A stretch of DNA of 64,000 bases, from NCBI GenBank assembly GCA_041402045.1, contig JAWKSZ010000009.1, positions 62,001 through 126,000 of the forward strand, read 5' to 3'. The translations under genes were made by a program, and so were the position numbers. This document shows positions 43,987 through 52,418 of this stretch, piece by piece (position 1 is the stretch's first letter; each line of letters opens with the position of its first letter). The stretch comes from JAGQRJ01 sp041402045 (GTDB taxonomy: Bacteria > Planctomycetota > J058). The notes under the pieces are model-generated. The model searched no databases, was not told where the DNA came from, and saw nothing but the letters and a program-made list of their open reading frames with translations.

Positions 43987-44552
43987 GGGGCCTCCGGCGG
44001 GCTGAGGCTCACCTGCTCCCGCGAGGGCGGGTCGAGGCGCTCGCGCAGGCGCACGACCTCGTCCTTGAGCGCGCTGAGCAGCGCGAGGGTCTCGTCCTCG
44101 CCGGTCCCCGCAGGGGCGGCCGCCGCCGAGGCTGGCTGAGGCTGCTCGTCGTCGTCGTCGTCGCTGCCCCGCATGCGGGTGTAGAGGAAGTCGCGGATCT
44201 CGTCGTAGTCGCGCAGGCCGAACAGGGAGATCTCGGCGCCCGCGCTCGCCGAAGCGGTCTGCACGTCGACGGTCCCCAGCCCGAACTGCCGCTCCAGGAA
44301 GCCCCGGTTGAGGTGAATGTCCTGGATCTTGTCGAAGGTGATGTAGGACTCCCGCCGGAACAGGAAGCCCCACATGACCCCCACCCCCTCGTTGTCGAAG
44401 CGGTAGCGGGTCGTGAAGTAGCGGATCAGGATCGGGATCAGGCCCAGGATCCCCATGCCGCAGCTGATCACGGTCAAGAACAGGCCCATGATCAGGGACA
44501 GGTAGAGCTGGCGCGGGTCGGGCCGGTCGACGGTAGGCAGGGGGTGTTTCAC
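43983..44552 (-). CDS. Bacterial PH-domain (bPH2) membrane protein 2
   Basis: 189 residues. Two N-terminal membrane helices lie in one hydrophobic block (LYLSLIMGLFLTVISCGMG and on). The bPH2 domain follows (RYRFDNEGVGVMWGFLFRRE, YITFDKIQDIHLNRGFLERQFGLGTVDV). A Glu/Asp and Ala-rich C-terminus ends in a short coiled coil (LSALKDEVVRLRERL). Translationally coupled to the second bPH2 gene; the pair probably acts together in the membrane. Confidence 0.75.
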   Translation of the reverse strand: MKHPLPTVDRPDPRQLYLSLIMGLFLTVISCGMGILGLIPILIRYFTTRYRFDNEGVGVMWGFLFRRESYITFDKIQDIHLNRGFLERQFGLGTVDVQTASASAGAEISLFGLRDYDEIRDFLYTRMRGSDDDDDEQPQPASAAAAPAGTGEDETLALLSALKDEVVRLRERLDPPSREQVSLSPPEAP

Positions 44553-44602
44553 GGCGCTCAGTCTGCCGCCTGCCCGGAGTTTCGCAACGGCTCACTTCGC
44601 CG

Positions 44603-44631
44603 CTGGCAATGGCTTGGGCATCGGGTATAGT
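44603..44631 (+). promoter_or_regulatory. Promoter of tRNA-Pro
   Basis: CTGGCA (44603-44608) and TATAGT (44626-44631) have a 17-base spacer. Start of transcription would fall at about 44638, just before the tRNA. Confidence 0.5.
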
Positions 44632-44642
44632 CCGTGCCGCCC

Positions 44643-44716
44643 CGGGGTGTGGCCTAGTCTGGTAAGGCGCTTGACTGGGGGTCAAGAGATCGAAGGTTCG
44701 AATCCTTTCACCCCGA
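44643..44716 (+). tRNA. tRNA-Pro (GGG anticodon)
   Basis: 74 nucleotides. The acceptor stem CGGGGTG/CACCCCG has the discriminator A. The D arm is GCCT/AGGC. The anticodon stem CTTGA/TCAAG encloses CTGGGGG with anticodon GGG. The T arm is GAAGG/CCTTT around TTCGAAT. CCA is not encoded. The 3' half lies within the left end repeat of the integrated element, which restores the tRNA after insertion. Confidence 0.96.
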
Positions 44717-44768
44717 ATGGCAGAAGGCCCTCGTAAGCCACGGCTTACGAGGGCCTTCGTCTTTCCGG
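44673..44768 (+). repeat. attL: left 96-bp direct repeat of the element
   Basis: Identical to 52041-52136. It begins at GACTGGGGGTC in the tRNA-Pro anticodon stem, covers the tRNA 3' half and the terminator, and ends at CTTTCCGG. The bases on either side differ between copies, so the ends are exact to within chance matches. Confidence 0.95.
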
Positions 44769-45020
44769 CGGGTTTCGGGTTACTGGGCGCGCCACCCGAA
44801 ACGCCACCCTCGATCCCGGTCTAGCCCTCCGGCCAGGGATACGCGCAACTCGGACAGAGTGAGTCGGTGGAGCCATGCCAAGCCTCCTGAGCGGCTCCTC
44901 TGGCGTCAGGGCGGGCTCGCCAGACGTGCCAGGCGACTTGTGGCGCTCGCTGAGGAAGTCTTCCGGCGCAAGGCGCGATTGGATTCGCCAGCGCGGCGGC
45001 GGAGAGCTTGCTACCTGCGA
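44717..45020. other. Left inner end of the element; no gene seen
   Basis: After the terminator this stretch holds GCGCCACCCGAAACGCCACC-type DNA (44789-44810), matched near the right end at 51901-51922 with one mismatch. These are candidate arm-type integrase sites. A 64-codon plus-strand frame (44859-45053) shows no recognisable features and overlaps the next gene, so it is not called. Confidence 0.4.
44724..44757 (+). terminator. Terminator of tRNA-Pro
   Basis: The perfect stem AAGGCCCTCGTAAGC with its complement around a three- to four-base loop is followed by CGTCTTTCC. The same hairpin is duplicated at the right end of the element (about 52092-52125). Confidence 0.85.
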
Positions 45021-46094
45021 TCAGCGATACTCCGCCTCGCGCTCAAGGGCTAGGCCGAAAGTCCTAGCCATGAAGTCAGCTGTCTCGGTCATGTCGCCGG
45101 CGGCGCGGACTAGGTCGGGCATGATCCAGTCGGGAATGCCGATTTCGACTAGGCGCGCGATCTCCCGGCGGTACACGTCCTCTTCGCCAGGCTTGCAGTA
45201 GGTCCGGGCGTAGGCCTTCATTATCTCGACGCATACCAGCCGCTGGCGAGATTGCAGGAGCACCTTCGCGCGCATTTCCTGGACGAAATCGCGCCCCAGA
45301 GCGCCAGCGTCGTTCGCGCGGAGCCAGCGCTCGGTATACGCGGAGGCTCTGGCGTCGAGTTCGGCCGGCGTCAGCGCGGCGAAATGGCCAGCCGGAGCTG
45401 CTGGAGCTGCCGGAGCTGCTGGAGCTGCCGGAGCTGCTGGAGCTGCTGGAGCTGCCGGAGCTGCTGGAGCTGCTGGAGCTGTTGGAGCTGCTGGAGCTGC
45501 TGGAGCTGTTGGAGCTGCTGGAGCTGCTGGAGCAGCGTCGTGTAGTGGCTCTGGCTCTGGCTCTGGCTCGGTCTTCGGTTCGGGCTCGGTCTTCGGTTCG
45601 GGCTCGGGCTTGGACTGCGGGCGCGGAGGCGACTCCTCAGCGGCGGCGGTGATTCTCGGCTGGGGCTCGGCCGGTACTGCCTCGACCTCCTGAGCGGCTA
45701 CCACCTCCTCGACCTTCTCCTGCTCTCTGCGCTGCCCAATCACCAGAGCGATTCCCGATCCCAGGAGCACCACCAAACCGAGGATGACCAGCGGCAGAGC
45801 CTTCCCTCCGCTCTGGATCCCGTGGCGCTGACTGATCGACCCTCGGCGTCCGCGCGCGGGTTTGGCCTCGCCGGGCTTCGCCCTCAGCGTGTTGAAGACC
45901 TCGCCTGATTCGGTCGGCCGAGTGTCATCGCTGGACTCTGTGACCTCGACCCCTAGCGCCAGGTCGGTGAGTTGCTTCGCGGTCGGCATCTGCAACGCCT
46001 GGCGGCAACTTGGGCAACGGCCAGTCCGTCCGGCATGCTCTCGGCTGATTCGGATTCGCTTGGAACAAGCAGGGCACGGGAAGGAGATCGGCAT
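45021..46094 (-). CDS. Cys-ribbon, single-TM protein with Pro/Ala repeat
   Basis: 357 residues. The N-terminal ribbon MPISFPCPACSKRIRIS with CPSC (two Cys pairs) is followed by a conserved TESGEVFNT segment, a membrane helix near residues 97-117 (LPLVILGLVVLLGSGIALVI), a Pro/Glu/Lys stretch, about 18 PAA/PTA triplets, and a helical C-terminal domain of about 130 residues not recognised. The first 75 residues are nearly the same as those of the divergent neighbour at 46205. Topology suggests ribbon in the cytoplasm and the helical domain outside. Function unknown. Confidence 0.7.
   Translation of the reverse strand: MPISFPCPACSKRIRISREHAGRTGRCPSCRQALQMPTAKQLTDLALGVEVTESSDDTRPTESGEVFNTLRAKPGEAKPARGRRGSISQRHGIQSGGKALPLVILGLVVLLGSGIALVIGQRREQEKVEEVVAAQEVEAVPAEPQPRITAAAEESPPRPQSKPEPEPKTEPEPKTEPEPEPEPLHDAAPAAPAAPTAPAAPAAPTAPAAPAAPAAPAAPAAPAAPAAPAAPAAPAGHFAALTPAELDARASAYTERWLRANDAGALGRDFVQEMRAKVLLQSRQRLVCVEIMKAYARTYCKPGEEDVYRREIARLVEIGIPDWIMPDLVRAAGDMTETADFMARTFGLALEREAEYR
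45393..45534. repeat. 9-bp minisatellite inside the Pro/Ala region
   Basis: About 16 tandem copies of GGAGCTGCT / GGAGCTGCC / GGAGCTGTT, encoding the PAA and PTA triplets on the minus strand. It is prone to length change by slippage. Confidence 0.85.
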
Positions 46095-46204
46095 AGCGGA
46101 GAGTAGTTCGCCGCGTCGCGGGACGCTACATGTTTGGCGTTTCAGTCGATCACCTGCAGGACAACTTTATGGCGCAGCCGAACAGGGACATTTAGTCTGC
46201 CGCA

Positions 46205-47200
46205 ATGCCGATCTCCTTCCCCTGCCCCACCTGCTCTAAGCGAATCCGAATCAGCAGCGAGCACGCTGGACGAACCGGACGGTGCCCGAAGTGTCGCCAG
46301 GCGCTCCAGATTCCGACCGCGAAGCAGCTCGCGGACCTCGCCCTAGGAGTCGAAGTCACCGAATCCGGGGAAGACACCCGCCCGACCGAATCGGGCGAGG
46401 TCTTCAACACCATGGTGGGCGAGGAAGCAGGGAAGGCTTGGGAGCCGAACGCGGAGGAAGAGAAGGCCAAGCTAGAGCAACAGAAGGTCGAGCTCGCGTG
46501 GGCGAAGCTTGAGTTTGAGCGCGCCAAGCTGGCCAAGGAGAAGGAATCCAGCGGAGCAGAGGCTCAGCCAGTCGCCCCAGCGACACCCGCTCCACGGAAG
46601 CGGTCAAAGGGCAAGCGCAGCGCCCGCCAGCGCATGCGCGACGCTGCCGAGCTGTATCGGAGCGGCTCAGACGTTGGAGAGACCGAGGAGCCTGATACGG
46701 GCTTCGAGCGCCAGGAGCTTGAGCCCGTCGAGGAAGTTCCCTGTCCTGACTGCGCCGAGATGATCAAGGCCGCCGCCAAGGTCTGCCGCTTCTGCGGCTG
46801 CGAGTTCAAGAGCCGAGCAAGCGGGCGCCATCGGGCCAGCGCAAGCCGACGTGGCGGAAGAGTCCGAGCGCCTTCGGGAGCGGGTGCGGTAGCGGGCCGG
46901 AAGGAGCCAGGCATCGCGGCGGTGATGAGTGTCCTGATTCCTGGCCTTGGCTTGATCTACCTGGGCAACGTCCTCTTTGGCCTGATGGTCGTGATCTTCT
47001 ATCCGGCGGTGATCTTCGGCCTGTACTGGTTCTTGTTCATTGGAGGCATCGTAGTTGCCGACGACGCGGGAGCCCTACTTGGGATGCTGGTCTGGCTCTT
47101 CGTGGCCTTCTTCGCCTTCGTCGGCCAAGTCGTCTACACGTACAAGGCCGCCGTCGCCCACAATCGGCGCCTAGGCATGGGTCGGCGTCGCCGCAGGTAG
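46205..47200 (+). CDS. Cys-ribbon protein with second zinc ribbon and TM domain
   Basis: 331 residues. It starts with the same ribbon as its divergent neighbour (MPISFPCPTCSKRIRIS ... CPKCRQALQ). A coiled coil follows (AKLEQQKVELAWAKLEFERAKLAKEKE, about residues 88-115), then a second ribbon (CPDCAEMIKAAAKVCRFCGC, about 177-196), and a C-terminal membrane domain of three or four helices starting VMSVLIPGLGLIYLGNVLFG, similar to the TM2/GlyGly helical pattern. A membrane sensor or anchor is plausible; the function is unknown. Its promoter would lie in the 110-base divergent spacer. Confidence 0.7.
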   Translation: MPISFPCPTCSKRIRISSEHAGRTGRCPKCRQALQIPTAKQLADLALGVEVTESGEDTRPTESGEVFNTMVGEEAGKAWEPNAEEEKAKLEQQKVELAWAKLEFERAKLAKEKESSGAEAQPVAPATPAPRKRSKGKRSARQRMRDAAELYRSGSDVGETEEPDTGFERQELEPVEEVPCPDCAEMIKAAAKVCRFCGCEFKSRASGRHRASASRRGGRVRAPSGAGAVAGRKEPGIAAVMSVLIPGLGLIYLGNVLFGLMVVIFYPAVIFGLYWFLFIGGIVVADDAGALLGMLVWLFVAFFAFVGQVVYTYKAAVAHNRRLGMGRRRRR

Positions 47201-47322
47201 CGGTGACGTTTCCTGGCGTCGCCCGATATTGGGAAATTCTGCTTCACAGCCGCTTTCGCGGCCCTCGGCGAGTGCGCTCCCAATTGAGCGGGAGGAGGAC
47301 CCGATCGACCCGGGGCGGGGTC

Positions 47323-47478
47323 AGGGACGTTTGGGACGTTCCGCCAGCCCCACCTCAGCTCCCCTGGCGCTGCCTGTCTGTCTCTATCGACTACTTCATA
47401 CAGACAGCCCTAACTGTTCATACAGACAGCCCTAACTGGGGGTGGAAGTGGGGAGTTGGAAACGTCCCAAACGTCCCT
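47323..47478. other. Candidate replication origin or regulatory site of the element
   Basis: Perfect 18-bp inverted repeats (AGGGACGTTTGGGACGTT at 47323-47340 and its complement at 47461-47478) bracket two tandem copies of a 22-bp unit (starts TTCATACAGACAGCCC) at 47395-47416 and 47417-47438. It lies immediately past the 3' end of the helicase gene in a gene-free stretch (47201-47485). Iteron-like repeats next to a replicative helicase suggest an origin, but this is inference. Confidence 0.5.
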
Positions 47479-47485
47479 GGCGGAG

Positions 47486-48925
47486 CTACCCCGAACCGCC
47501 CTGGCGCTTGGGCGCGAACCTGCCGCCGTCGTGTTGGATCGTCCAGCGGCGCGCACCGTCCGACTTCCCACCCGACACGCCGTCGAGCACCTCGGATAGC
47601 CCGGCAAGGCGCCTGCCTAGGGCCCTGGGATCTCTGTCCCAGCCGATCAACTCCGCCCACTCCGTGGCCGAGTGGGTTCCGGGATCGACCTCCAGCAACT
47701 TCAGGGCAACGGCCCGCAGCTCGCGTTGCTTGGGAGGAAGCGTGTCGATCTCGCCCAGCACCCGCGACCGGCTCCAGTAGTGCCGCTCTTCGTGCTCGGG
47801 CAGGGCCGCCATGAACGCGTCATAGAACGCGTCGTCGCCCATGCCTACCCACTCTGGGTGGCGTTCGCCAAACAGGTCATGCGCGGTCTTTGCTGCGCGA
47901 GCCTGACTCTCCTTGAGGTCCGTCGTGAGCGCTGGCGGACACATACGCCCGTCGCCCATACTCGGGATCTCCAGATTGAGAAGCGTATGAAGGAACGCGG
48001 GGGCCTCCTCGGAGAGCCGCTTGTGTAGCTCCTCCGCGTCGATCCGCTCCTCCTCTGCCATTGGCTCTAGCTCGATCGCGGTAATCCGCGTGTCTCCGCT
48101 CTCGAACGCCACGTTGCGGGGATCGTTGGCTGTCTGGAGAAAGTGAAGCGTGTTGGGGACCTCATAGGCGTTGCCGCCCTTGCCCTCGATCGAAATCACA
48201 TCGGCTGTCACCCAGTCCTTGAGACGGTTGTAGGAGGCTTTGCGGCCTTGCTTCGTGATGTTCGTTTCCTCGATCAAGGCCAGGACGTTGCCCTCCAGCT
48301 CCGCATTGAATCCGCGCTCATTGGAGAGCGCACGATCAGCGTTGACGACTCCGCCTTTCAGCATGTGCTTTCGCCAGGCCACGCCCAGGGTCGTCTTGCC
48401 GCTGTTCTGGGCTCGGCTGTAGAGGAAGATCCACGGGGTTCGCCTGCTCGGATCCTGCACCATGACCGCGAACGCCAGGCGCAGGTAGTCGGCTCCGGTC
48501 TGAATCCCGTGGCGTTGGCACCACGAATCCCGCCGCACGGCAGCGTCCGCGCCACGCCCGCACACGTTGTAGACCAGGTCCCAATGCGGGTGCTCTCCAG
48601 GGGCGGGCTCCACCCGGAACTGCGCCCTGCTCAGGTTCCAGCGCCGCCCTGGGAGCTCTCTCGGGGCGAACGGTTCGAACGCTCTATGACCCACGGACTC
48701 GCGAGCGCGGCCGCCATCCTCGAATCCACGCTGTTCGCCCCGAATTCGCTTCGGAGCGCAACGGTGGCCTGTTGTTGCCCAAGTCGCGTAGGGGTCAGGA
48801 GCCATGTGCAGCCAGCTCTGCGGCTCGCCCTTGGGATCTACCAGCCACCGCAATAGGTGATCTGGGGCCCTGTAGGCTCGGCCCCAGCGCCCTGGCGCTC
48901 CAACTGACCCAGGGTCTTCTCCCAA
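47486..48925 (-). CDS. Phage/plasmid-type helicase (D5/SF3-like), C-terminal part of primase-helicase
   Basis: 479 residues. The ATPase core contains the P-loop SRAQNSGKTTLG (about 170-181), LALIEETNITKQ as Walker B-like, and LHFLQTANDPRNV as motif C with sensor Asn. This is the pattern of viral SF3/D5-type replicative helicases. The true coding sequence continues upstream in another frame from about 48840-48925 into the primase part (WEKTLGQLERQG), so the ATG at 48925 is probably not the real start. Confidence 0.75.
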   Translation of the reverse strand: MGEDPGSVGAPGRWGRAYRAPDHLLRWLVDPKGEPQSWLHMAPDPYATWATTGHRCAPKRIRGEQRGFEDGGRARESVGHRAFEPFAPRELPGRRWNLSRAQFRVEPAPGEHPHWDLVYNVCGRGADAAVRRDSWCQRHGIQTGADYLRLAFAVMVQDPSRRTPWIFLYSRAQNSGKTTLGVAWRKHMLKGGVVNADRALSNERGFNAELEGNVLALIEETNITKQGRKASYNRLKDWVTADVISIEGKGGNAYEVPNTLHFLQTANDPRNVAFESGDTRITAIELEPMAEEERIDAEELHKRLSEEAPAFLHTLLNLEIPSMGDGRMCPPALTTDLKESQARAAKTAHDLFGERHPEWVGMGDDAFYDAFMAALPEHEERHYWSRSRVLGEIDTLPPKQRELRAVALKLLEVDPGTHSATEWAELIGWDRDPRALGRRLAGLSEVLDGVSGGKSDGARRWTIQHDGGRFAPKRQGGSG

Positions 48926-49345
48926 TCCTCGAGCTTGACGTAGCGCCCGTGCTTGACGTCAAACCGAAGGCCCTCGAAGCGCATTCGGTCAATGCTGCGG
49001 ACGTGGCGAACCGCCGTGAGGTTCTCTGGCTCATACAGCGCCATTGCCTTCTGACGGCGGTCCCCATCCGGATCCGCGATCAGGGCCGCCAGGGCGGAGA
49101 AGCGAGCCTCATGCGCTGCGGTCTCTGACTGCTTATCCGCGACCTCCTGAACCGCGCTGGCGTAGTTCGAGCGCCAATACGCCTCGCCCCGATCCTCTGC
49201 CTTCCCGCCCGGCATGTTGAACCAGAGGCGGCAGCACTGATCGGGCGGAAGCCCGGCCTTTAAAAGCTCGACCAGGAAGGCCCATTGCGGCGTGCTGCGG
49301 TCCGACCAGGAGTGTTGTCCTTCCCAAGCCTCCTTGCCCCCGGCG
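48838..49345 (-). pseudogene. Middle segment of the primase-helicase (frame-shifted)
   Basis: This frame reads GGKEAWEGQHSWSDRSTPQW, then FLVELLKAGLPPDQCCRLWF, then MPGGKAEDRGEAYWRSNYA and a charged region to KLEDWEKTLGQL before stopping at 48838. It contains the typical 'linker' between a primase-polymerase and a D5 helicase. It connects to the upstream segment only with a shift near the C-run at 49337-49341, and to the helicase with another near 48838-48900. Confidence 0.55.
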
Positions 49346-50058
49346 GCATGGCGTCCAGATCCGCTGGCGTTGGCTCGCTGGGATCCCAGCCTTCAGCCTC
49401 AACCTCCTGGCACCCGTAGTCCGGGTGTAGCTGCTCGACCTCCGCGGCGGAGATTGCGCCAGGGCGGGCGAGTTCGAGCACCTCGGCCCATTCGCCTGTC
49501 TTCGAGTTCATCGTGCCAGGAAGTCTGCCGAGCCGGATGGGATCTCGCGCCGACGCCTCTATCGACCCGGTCATAGTTCTCGCAGAGGTAGGAGCTGAGC
49601 CGCCTTCGGTCGACGTCCTCTTCGACCCTCAGCCAGACCTGGTAGCCGCGACCGCTGAAGATTCGGAGTCCGCGCCCGTTCACATCTTTCCAAAGGCGGT
49701 CGGACTCCCACTCAGGGAATTGATCCTCCTCGTCTTCGTCCGGGTCGGTGACTGGGTCGAAGTCCACCACGAACCACTGCCGCGCGACGACGTCCTCGTT
49801 CCGGGCCGTGGTGTCCGATAGACCCCACGGAGTTGGGGTCACATAGCAATCGTACTCGCCGTGAGCCTCCACCCAGGCAGTCGCGTTGGCCTGTTCCTCG
49901 GCGCAAACGTGGCGCTGGCCTTGTCTTCCTTGCTCCAGAAGTTGAGGCAACCCCTGGCTGAACACCAAGGTCTGCGAAAATCGTGGTATAATCATGTACG
50001 TCATTGGGCTCGGCCGCAGATTCCTCAGAGGGTCGCGGCCGTGTTCGTTTTCCGCCAT
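49260..50058 (-). pseudogene. N-terminal primase segment of the primase-helicase (frame-shifted)
   Basis: From the ATG at 50058 the frame reads PRFSQTLVFSQGLPQLLEQ, FVVDFDPVTD (metal-binding acidic motif of archaeo-eukaryotic-type primases), and FSGRGYQVWLRVEE. A shift near 49555-49575 is needed to reach RLGRLPGTMNSKTGEW, a common primase C-terminal motif, in the frame that ends at 49260. With all corrections, 47486-50058 would encode one protein of about 857 residues. Three shifts in 2.6 kb could be decay or assembly errors. Confidence 0.6.
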
Positions 50059-50061
50059 GTG

Positions 50062-50284
50062 CTAGCTGGCCTCCCCGCGCTGAGCAGCGCAGAGGTCACT
50101 CATGCGGAACAGGATCCGCCCGCCAACACGGCAGGAACGCACCTTCCCCCGGCCTCTGAGCCGGTCTAGCGTCCGTTCGTTGATTTGCAGCCAAGCTGCT
50201 GCTTGGCGTCGCGAGAAACACGCTCTTCCCCTCGCGCTGCGAGAGAGAGGAGCCGAAGGGAGCGGTATCTATCCGCTTAGTCAT
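50062..50284 (-). CDS. Excisionase-like HTH protein (one-base frame break)
   Basis: An ATG at 50284 with a strong TTAGGAGG site opens MTKRIDTAPFGSSL. The HTH part reads SRRQAAAWLQINERTLDRL, then RVGGRILFRMSDL, typical of MerR/excisionase-like (HTH_17) proteins, and stops at 50062. The two parts join when one base is removed from the T-run of the coding strand at 50216-50218, giving 73 residues. Its position between integrase and replication gene suits an excision or copy-control factor. Confidence 0.6.
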
Positions 50285-50538
50285 CGGGGCCTCCTAAGGC
50301 AATTGTTGAGTGGTCATGTCTGACCTGCTTGGTATTGGAACACCGACCCCTGACCAGTCAACCGCGCTGTTCTAAGTGCCGAACGAGCCGTTTGGCGGGG
50401 TCCATGGGATTCATTTCCTCCACAGGAAACTGCTAGTCTTTTACAGTCATGCCTCGACTGCCAATGCAGTGTGCCACGGGTCCCGAAAACCCCCAACGCG
50501 CTCCTCGGAATTTTCTTGATTTCCTCCGAGCGCTGGCG

Positions 50539-51890
50539 CTAGCCAGCTTCCGCAGCCAGCTTGGCTCTGACTCCCGCGACTGCGTCCACGGCCTGGCGGA
50601 AGGCGTCGGCGGCCTCCATGGCTTCTTCAAGCGTCGTCGCTTCGTGGCTCACGCGGTGTCGCCGCTGGTAGCGCCGCTCGGCTACCCGGATGCTGTGACC
50701 CAGCCTCCGCGCTGCGACGTAGATGCTCGCCTCTCCCCACACGCCAGCCGCGTTCACTGAGTACGTGGCGCAGGTAGACCGAAGGGCAGGAGTCCGCCCA
50801 GACCGCTGGCTCCAGTTGAACTCGGGGGCTCCAAAGCGATCCGTGAGCCTCTTTCGCGCCTTCGTGGCCGTGGCACGGGTCCAGCCTGCCTGCCCACCAA
50901 TCACGAACGGGCCGGCGCTCCTGAGCTTCAACGCAGCGAGCAACCGCGCCAGGGCGGGGGTCTTATCGAGCCACACCTCACGGTCCTCGCCCGTCTTGAC
51001 GTGCTCGGCGTTGAACTCGATGACCCCACGCTCCAGGTCAACGTGCTCCCAGCGCAGCGAGAGCAGCTCTTCCAAGCGGGCGCCGGTCAGCAGCCTGAGC
51101 ACTACCAGCGGAAGCACAGAGTCATGCTTGCGCGTGATCCCTTCGCCAGCGCCCAAGCCGTCAGCCTTCTCGGCGCGGGTGAGCGCATAGGTCTCTGCGT
51201 CATGCCGAACCGCCGCCGCCAGGAGCCTTTTGATCTCCTGTGGCTTGAGAAACGCAGGGCGGGGGCGCTCTTCCTTGATCGCCCGGAGCTGGTCGGTGAG
51301 GTCGTCCTGGGTGAGCCGGGGACGAACCCGCGGCCGCCGGAGCTGATTGAGCACGGCCTTGAGGCCACGTAGCCGGTTGTTGACCGTTGAGGCAGACACG
51401 CGTTGCGCGGAGGTCCCGCGCTGCCCCGCGACCCACCGGCCATGGCGACCCTCAGGGTGTCGTGGGGCAGCGCGGCGCGGTAGGCAGCCAAGTGCTCAGG
51501 GCGCAGGTCGTCGGCCTGGGAGAGTCCCTGCGACTCGCACCACGCCAGGAACACGTCCACGGCATAGCGGTAGTTCGCGAGCGTGGCTGGCGCTACGGAG
51601 GCTTCCGTGAAGTAGGTCTCGAAGGCGCGGTGCAGGGTCGCGCCAGAGCAGGGCGTGGCGCCCATGGCAAGCTGGCGACGCCGGTCGTCCAGCTCCCGGC
51701 TCTTCTCGATGGCCCACAGGCGCCGAGCCTCCTCGTTCGTGATCCCGCGCTGGGTGAGGCTCAGCTCCTTCGCCTTCCCTGAGTCGGGGTCGGTCCAGCG
51801 CCCGATCCAGACGGAGCCCGAGGCCCTCTCGCGTTGGATCAGCTTGACCCCGGTGTGAGCGTGCCTGCGCCGCTGGCGAGTCTTCCCCAT
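50539..51890 (-). CDS. Tyrosine recombinase / integrase (one-base frame break)
   Basis: Start ATG at 51890 (MGKTRQRRRHAH) with GGAGG seven bases upstream. Arm-binding and core-binding (SAM-like) domains cover the first 200 residues (FETYFTEASVAPATLANYRYAVDVFL). A one-base gain near 51445 joins them to the catalytic domain: Arg in LTGARLEELLSLRWEHVDL, a second Arg in TPALRSTCATY (the usual His before it is not obvious), and RLGHSIRVAERRYQ with the His and the nucleophilic Tyr. Corrected length is about 450. It sits 150 bases from attR, as usual for elements that use tRNA genes. Confidence 0.85.
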
Positions 51891-52040
51891 GCCTGCCTCC
51901 GCGCCACCCAAAACGCCACCCTAAAGTTTGACGTGCGGTGTCCGTTGGTGTTGCTTTCCACCTCCAGGATGGCAGCGCAAACCCAACTATTCAAGCGACT
52001 AGAGTAGACAGGCACGAATTGCGCTAGACAGCCTCAACAC

Positions 52041-52136
52041 GACTGGGGGTCAAGAGATCGAAGGTTCGAATCCTTTCACCCCGAATGGCAGAAGGCCCTC
52101 GTAAGCCACGGCTTACGAGGGCCTTCGTCTTTCCGG
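52041..52136 (+). repeat. attR: right 96-bp direct repeat of the element
   Basis: The same 96 bases as attL: 44 bases of the tRNA-Pro 3' half plus 52 bases carrying the terminator hairpin. No tRNA 5' half precedes it, so this copy is not a functional tRNA gene. Confidence 0.95.
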
Positions 52137-52148
52137 ACGGGGGCCGCC

Positions 52149-52412
52149 TCAGCTCCCGTGGATCACGCGCAGGATCGCGGCGCCCATGGACTTGAACAGC
52201 CCCACCGGCGGGGGCAGGGGCTCGTGGCGCGCGAAGCGCTGGCTGCCGCAGCCGCAGGTGCGGTTGGTCGAGAGGCAGGCGCGGTCGTAGGTCGCGTTGC
52301 ACCCCCGGCAGCAATAGGCCTCGGCGCCCTCCAGCGGGGTGAAGCAGCGGGCGCAGCACAGCTCCTGACCTTCGCGGAGCTTGCTGCCGAACACGCGGTC
52401 GGTGGGCTCCAC
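52149..52412 (-). CDS. Small Cys-rich zinc-binding protein
   Basis: 87 residues from a GTG. Cys pairs CARC, CRGC and the CGCG segment with nearby Cys/His give a RING/RanBP2-like double zinc site (CCARCFTPLEGAEAYCCRGC, then YDRACLSTNRTCGCG). It is the last gene of the receiver-kinase operon, seven bases after the second kinase. It resembles the Cys-His clusters of the protein at 23842. Function unknown. Confidence 0.65.
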   Translation of the reverse strand: MEPTDRVFGSKLREGQELCCARCFTPLEGAEAYCCRGCNATYDRACLSTNRTCGCGSQRFARHEPLPPPVGLFKSMGAAILRVIHGS

Positions 52413-52418
52413 CCCGGC

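Larger units (their letters stand above)
44673..52136. mobile_element. Integrated element in tRNA-Pro(GGG), 7.46 kb
   Basis: Bounded by 96-bp perfect direct repeats derived from the tRNA-Pro 3' end. It encodes a tyrosine recombinase next to the right end, an excisionase-like protein, a primase-helicase, and two Cys-ribbon accessory proteins. No capsid, terminase, relaxase or type IV secretion gene is visible, so it resembles a satellite or a small integrative plasmid rather than a full prophage or ICE. Intergenic parts (for example 50290-50540) are richer in A/T than the host. Most of its larger minus-strand genes are broken by frame shifts. Confidence 0.93.

Noticed and set aside
47203..47814. 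Plus-strand frame across the candidate origin
   Set aside because: It crosses repeats and the helicase 3' end, with no domain and no ribosome site.
52041..52136. A second tRNA-Pro gene
   Set aside because: Only the 3' half (44 bases) is present; the acceptor 5' strand and D arm are missing, so it is the right end repeat of the integrated element.
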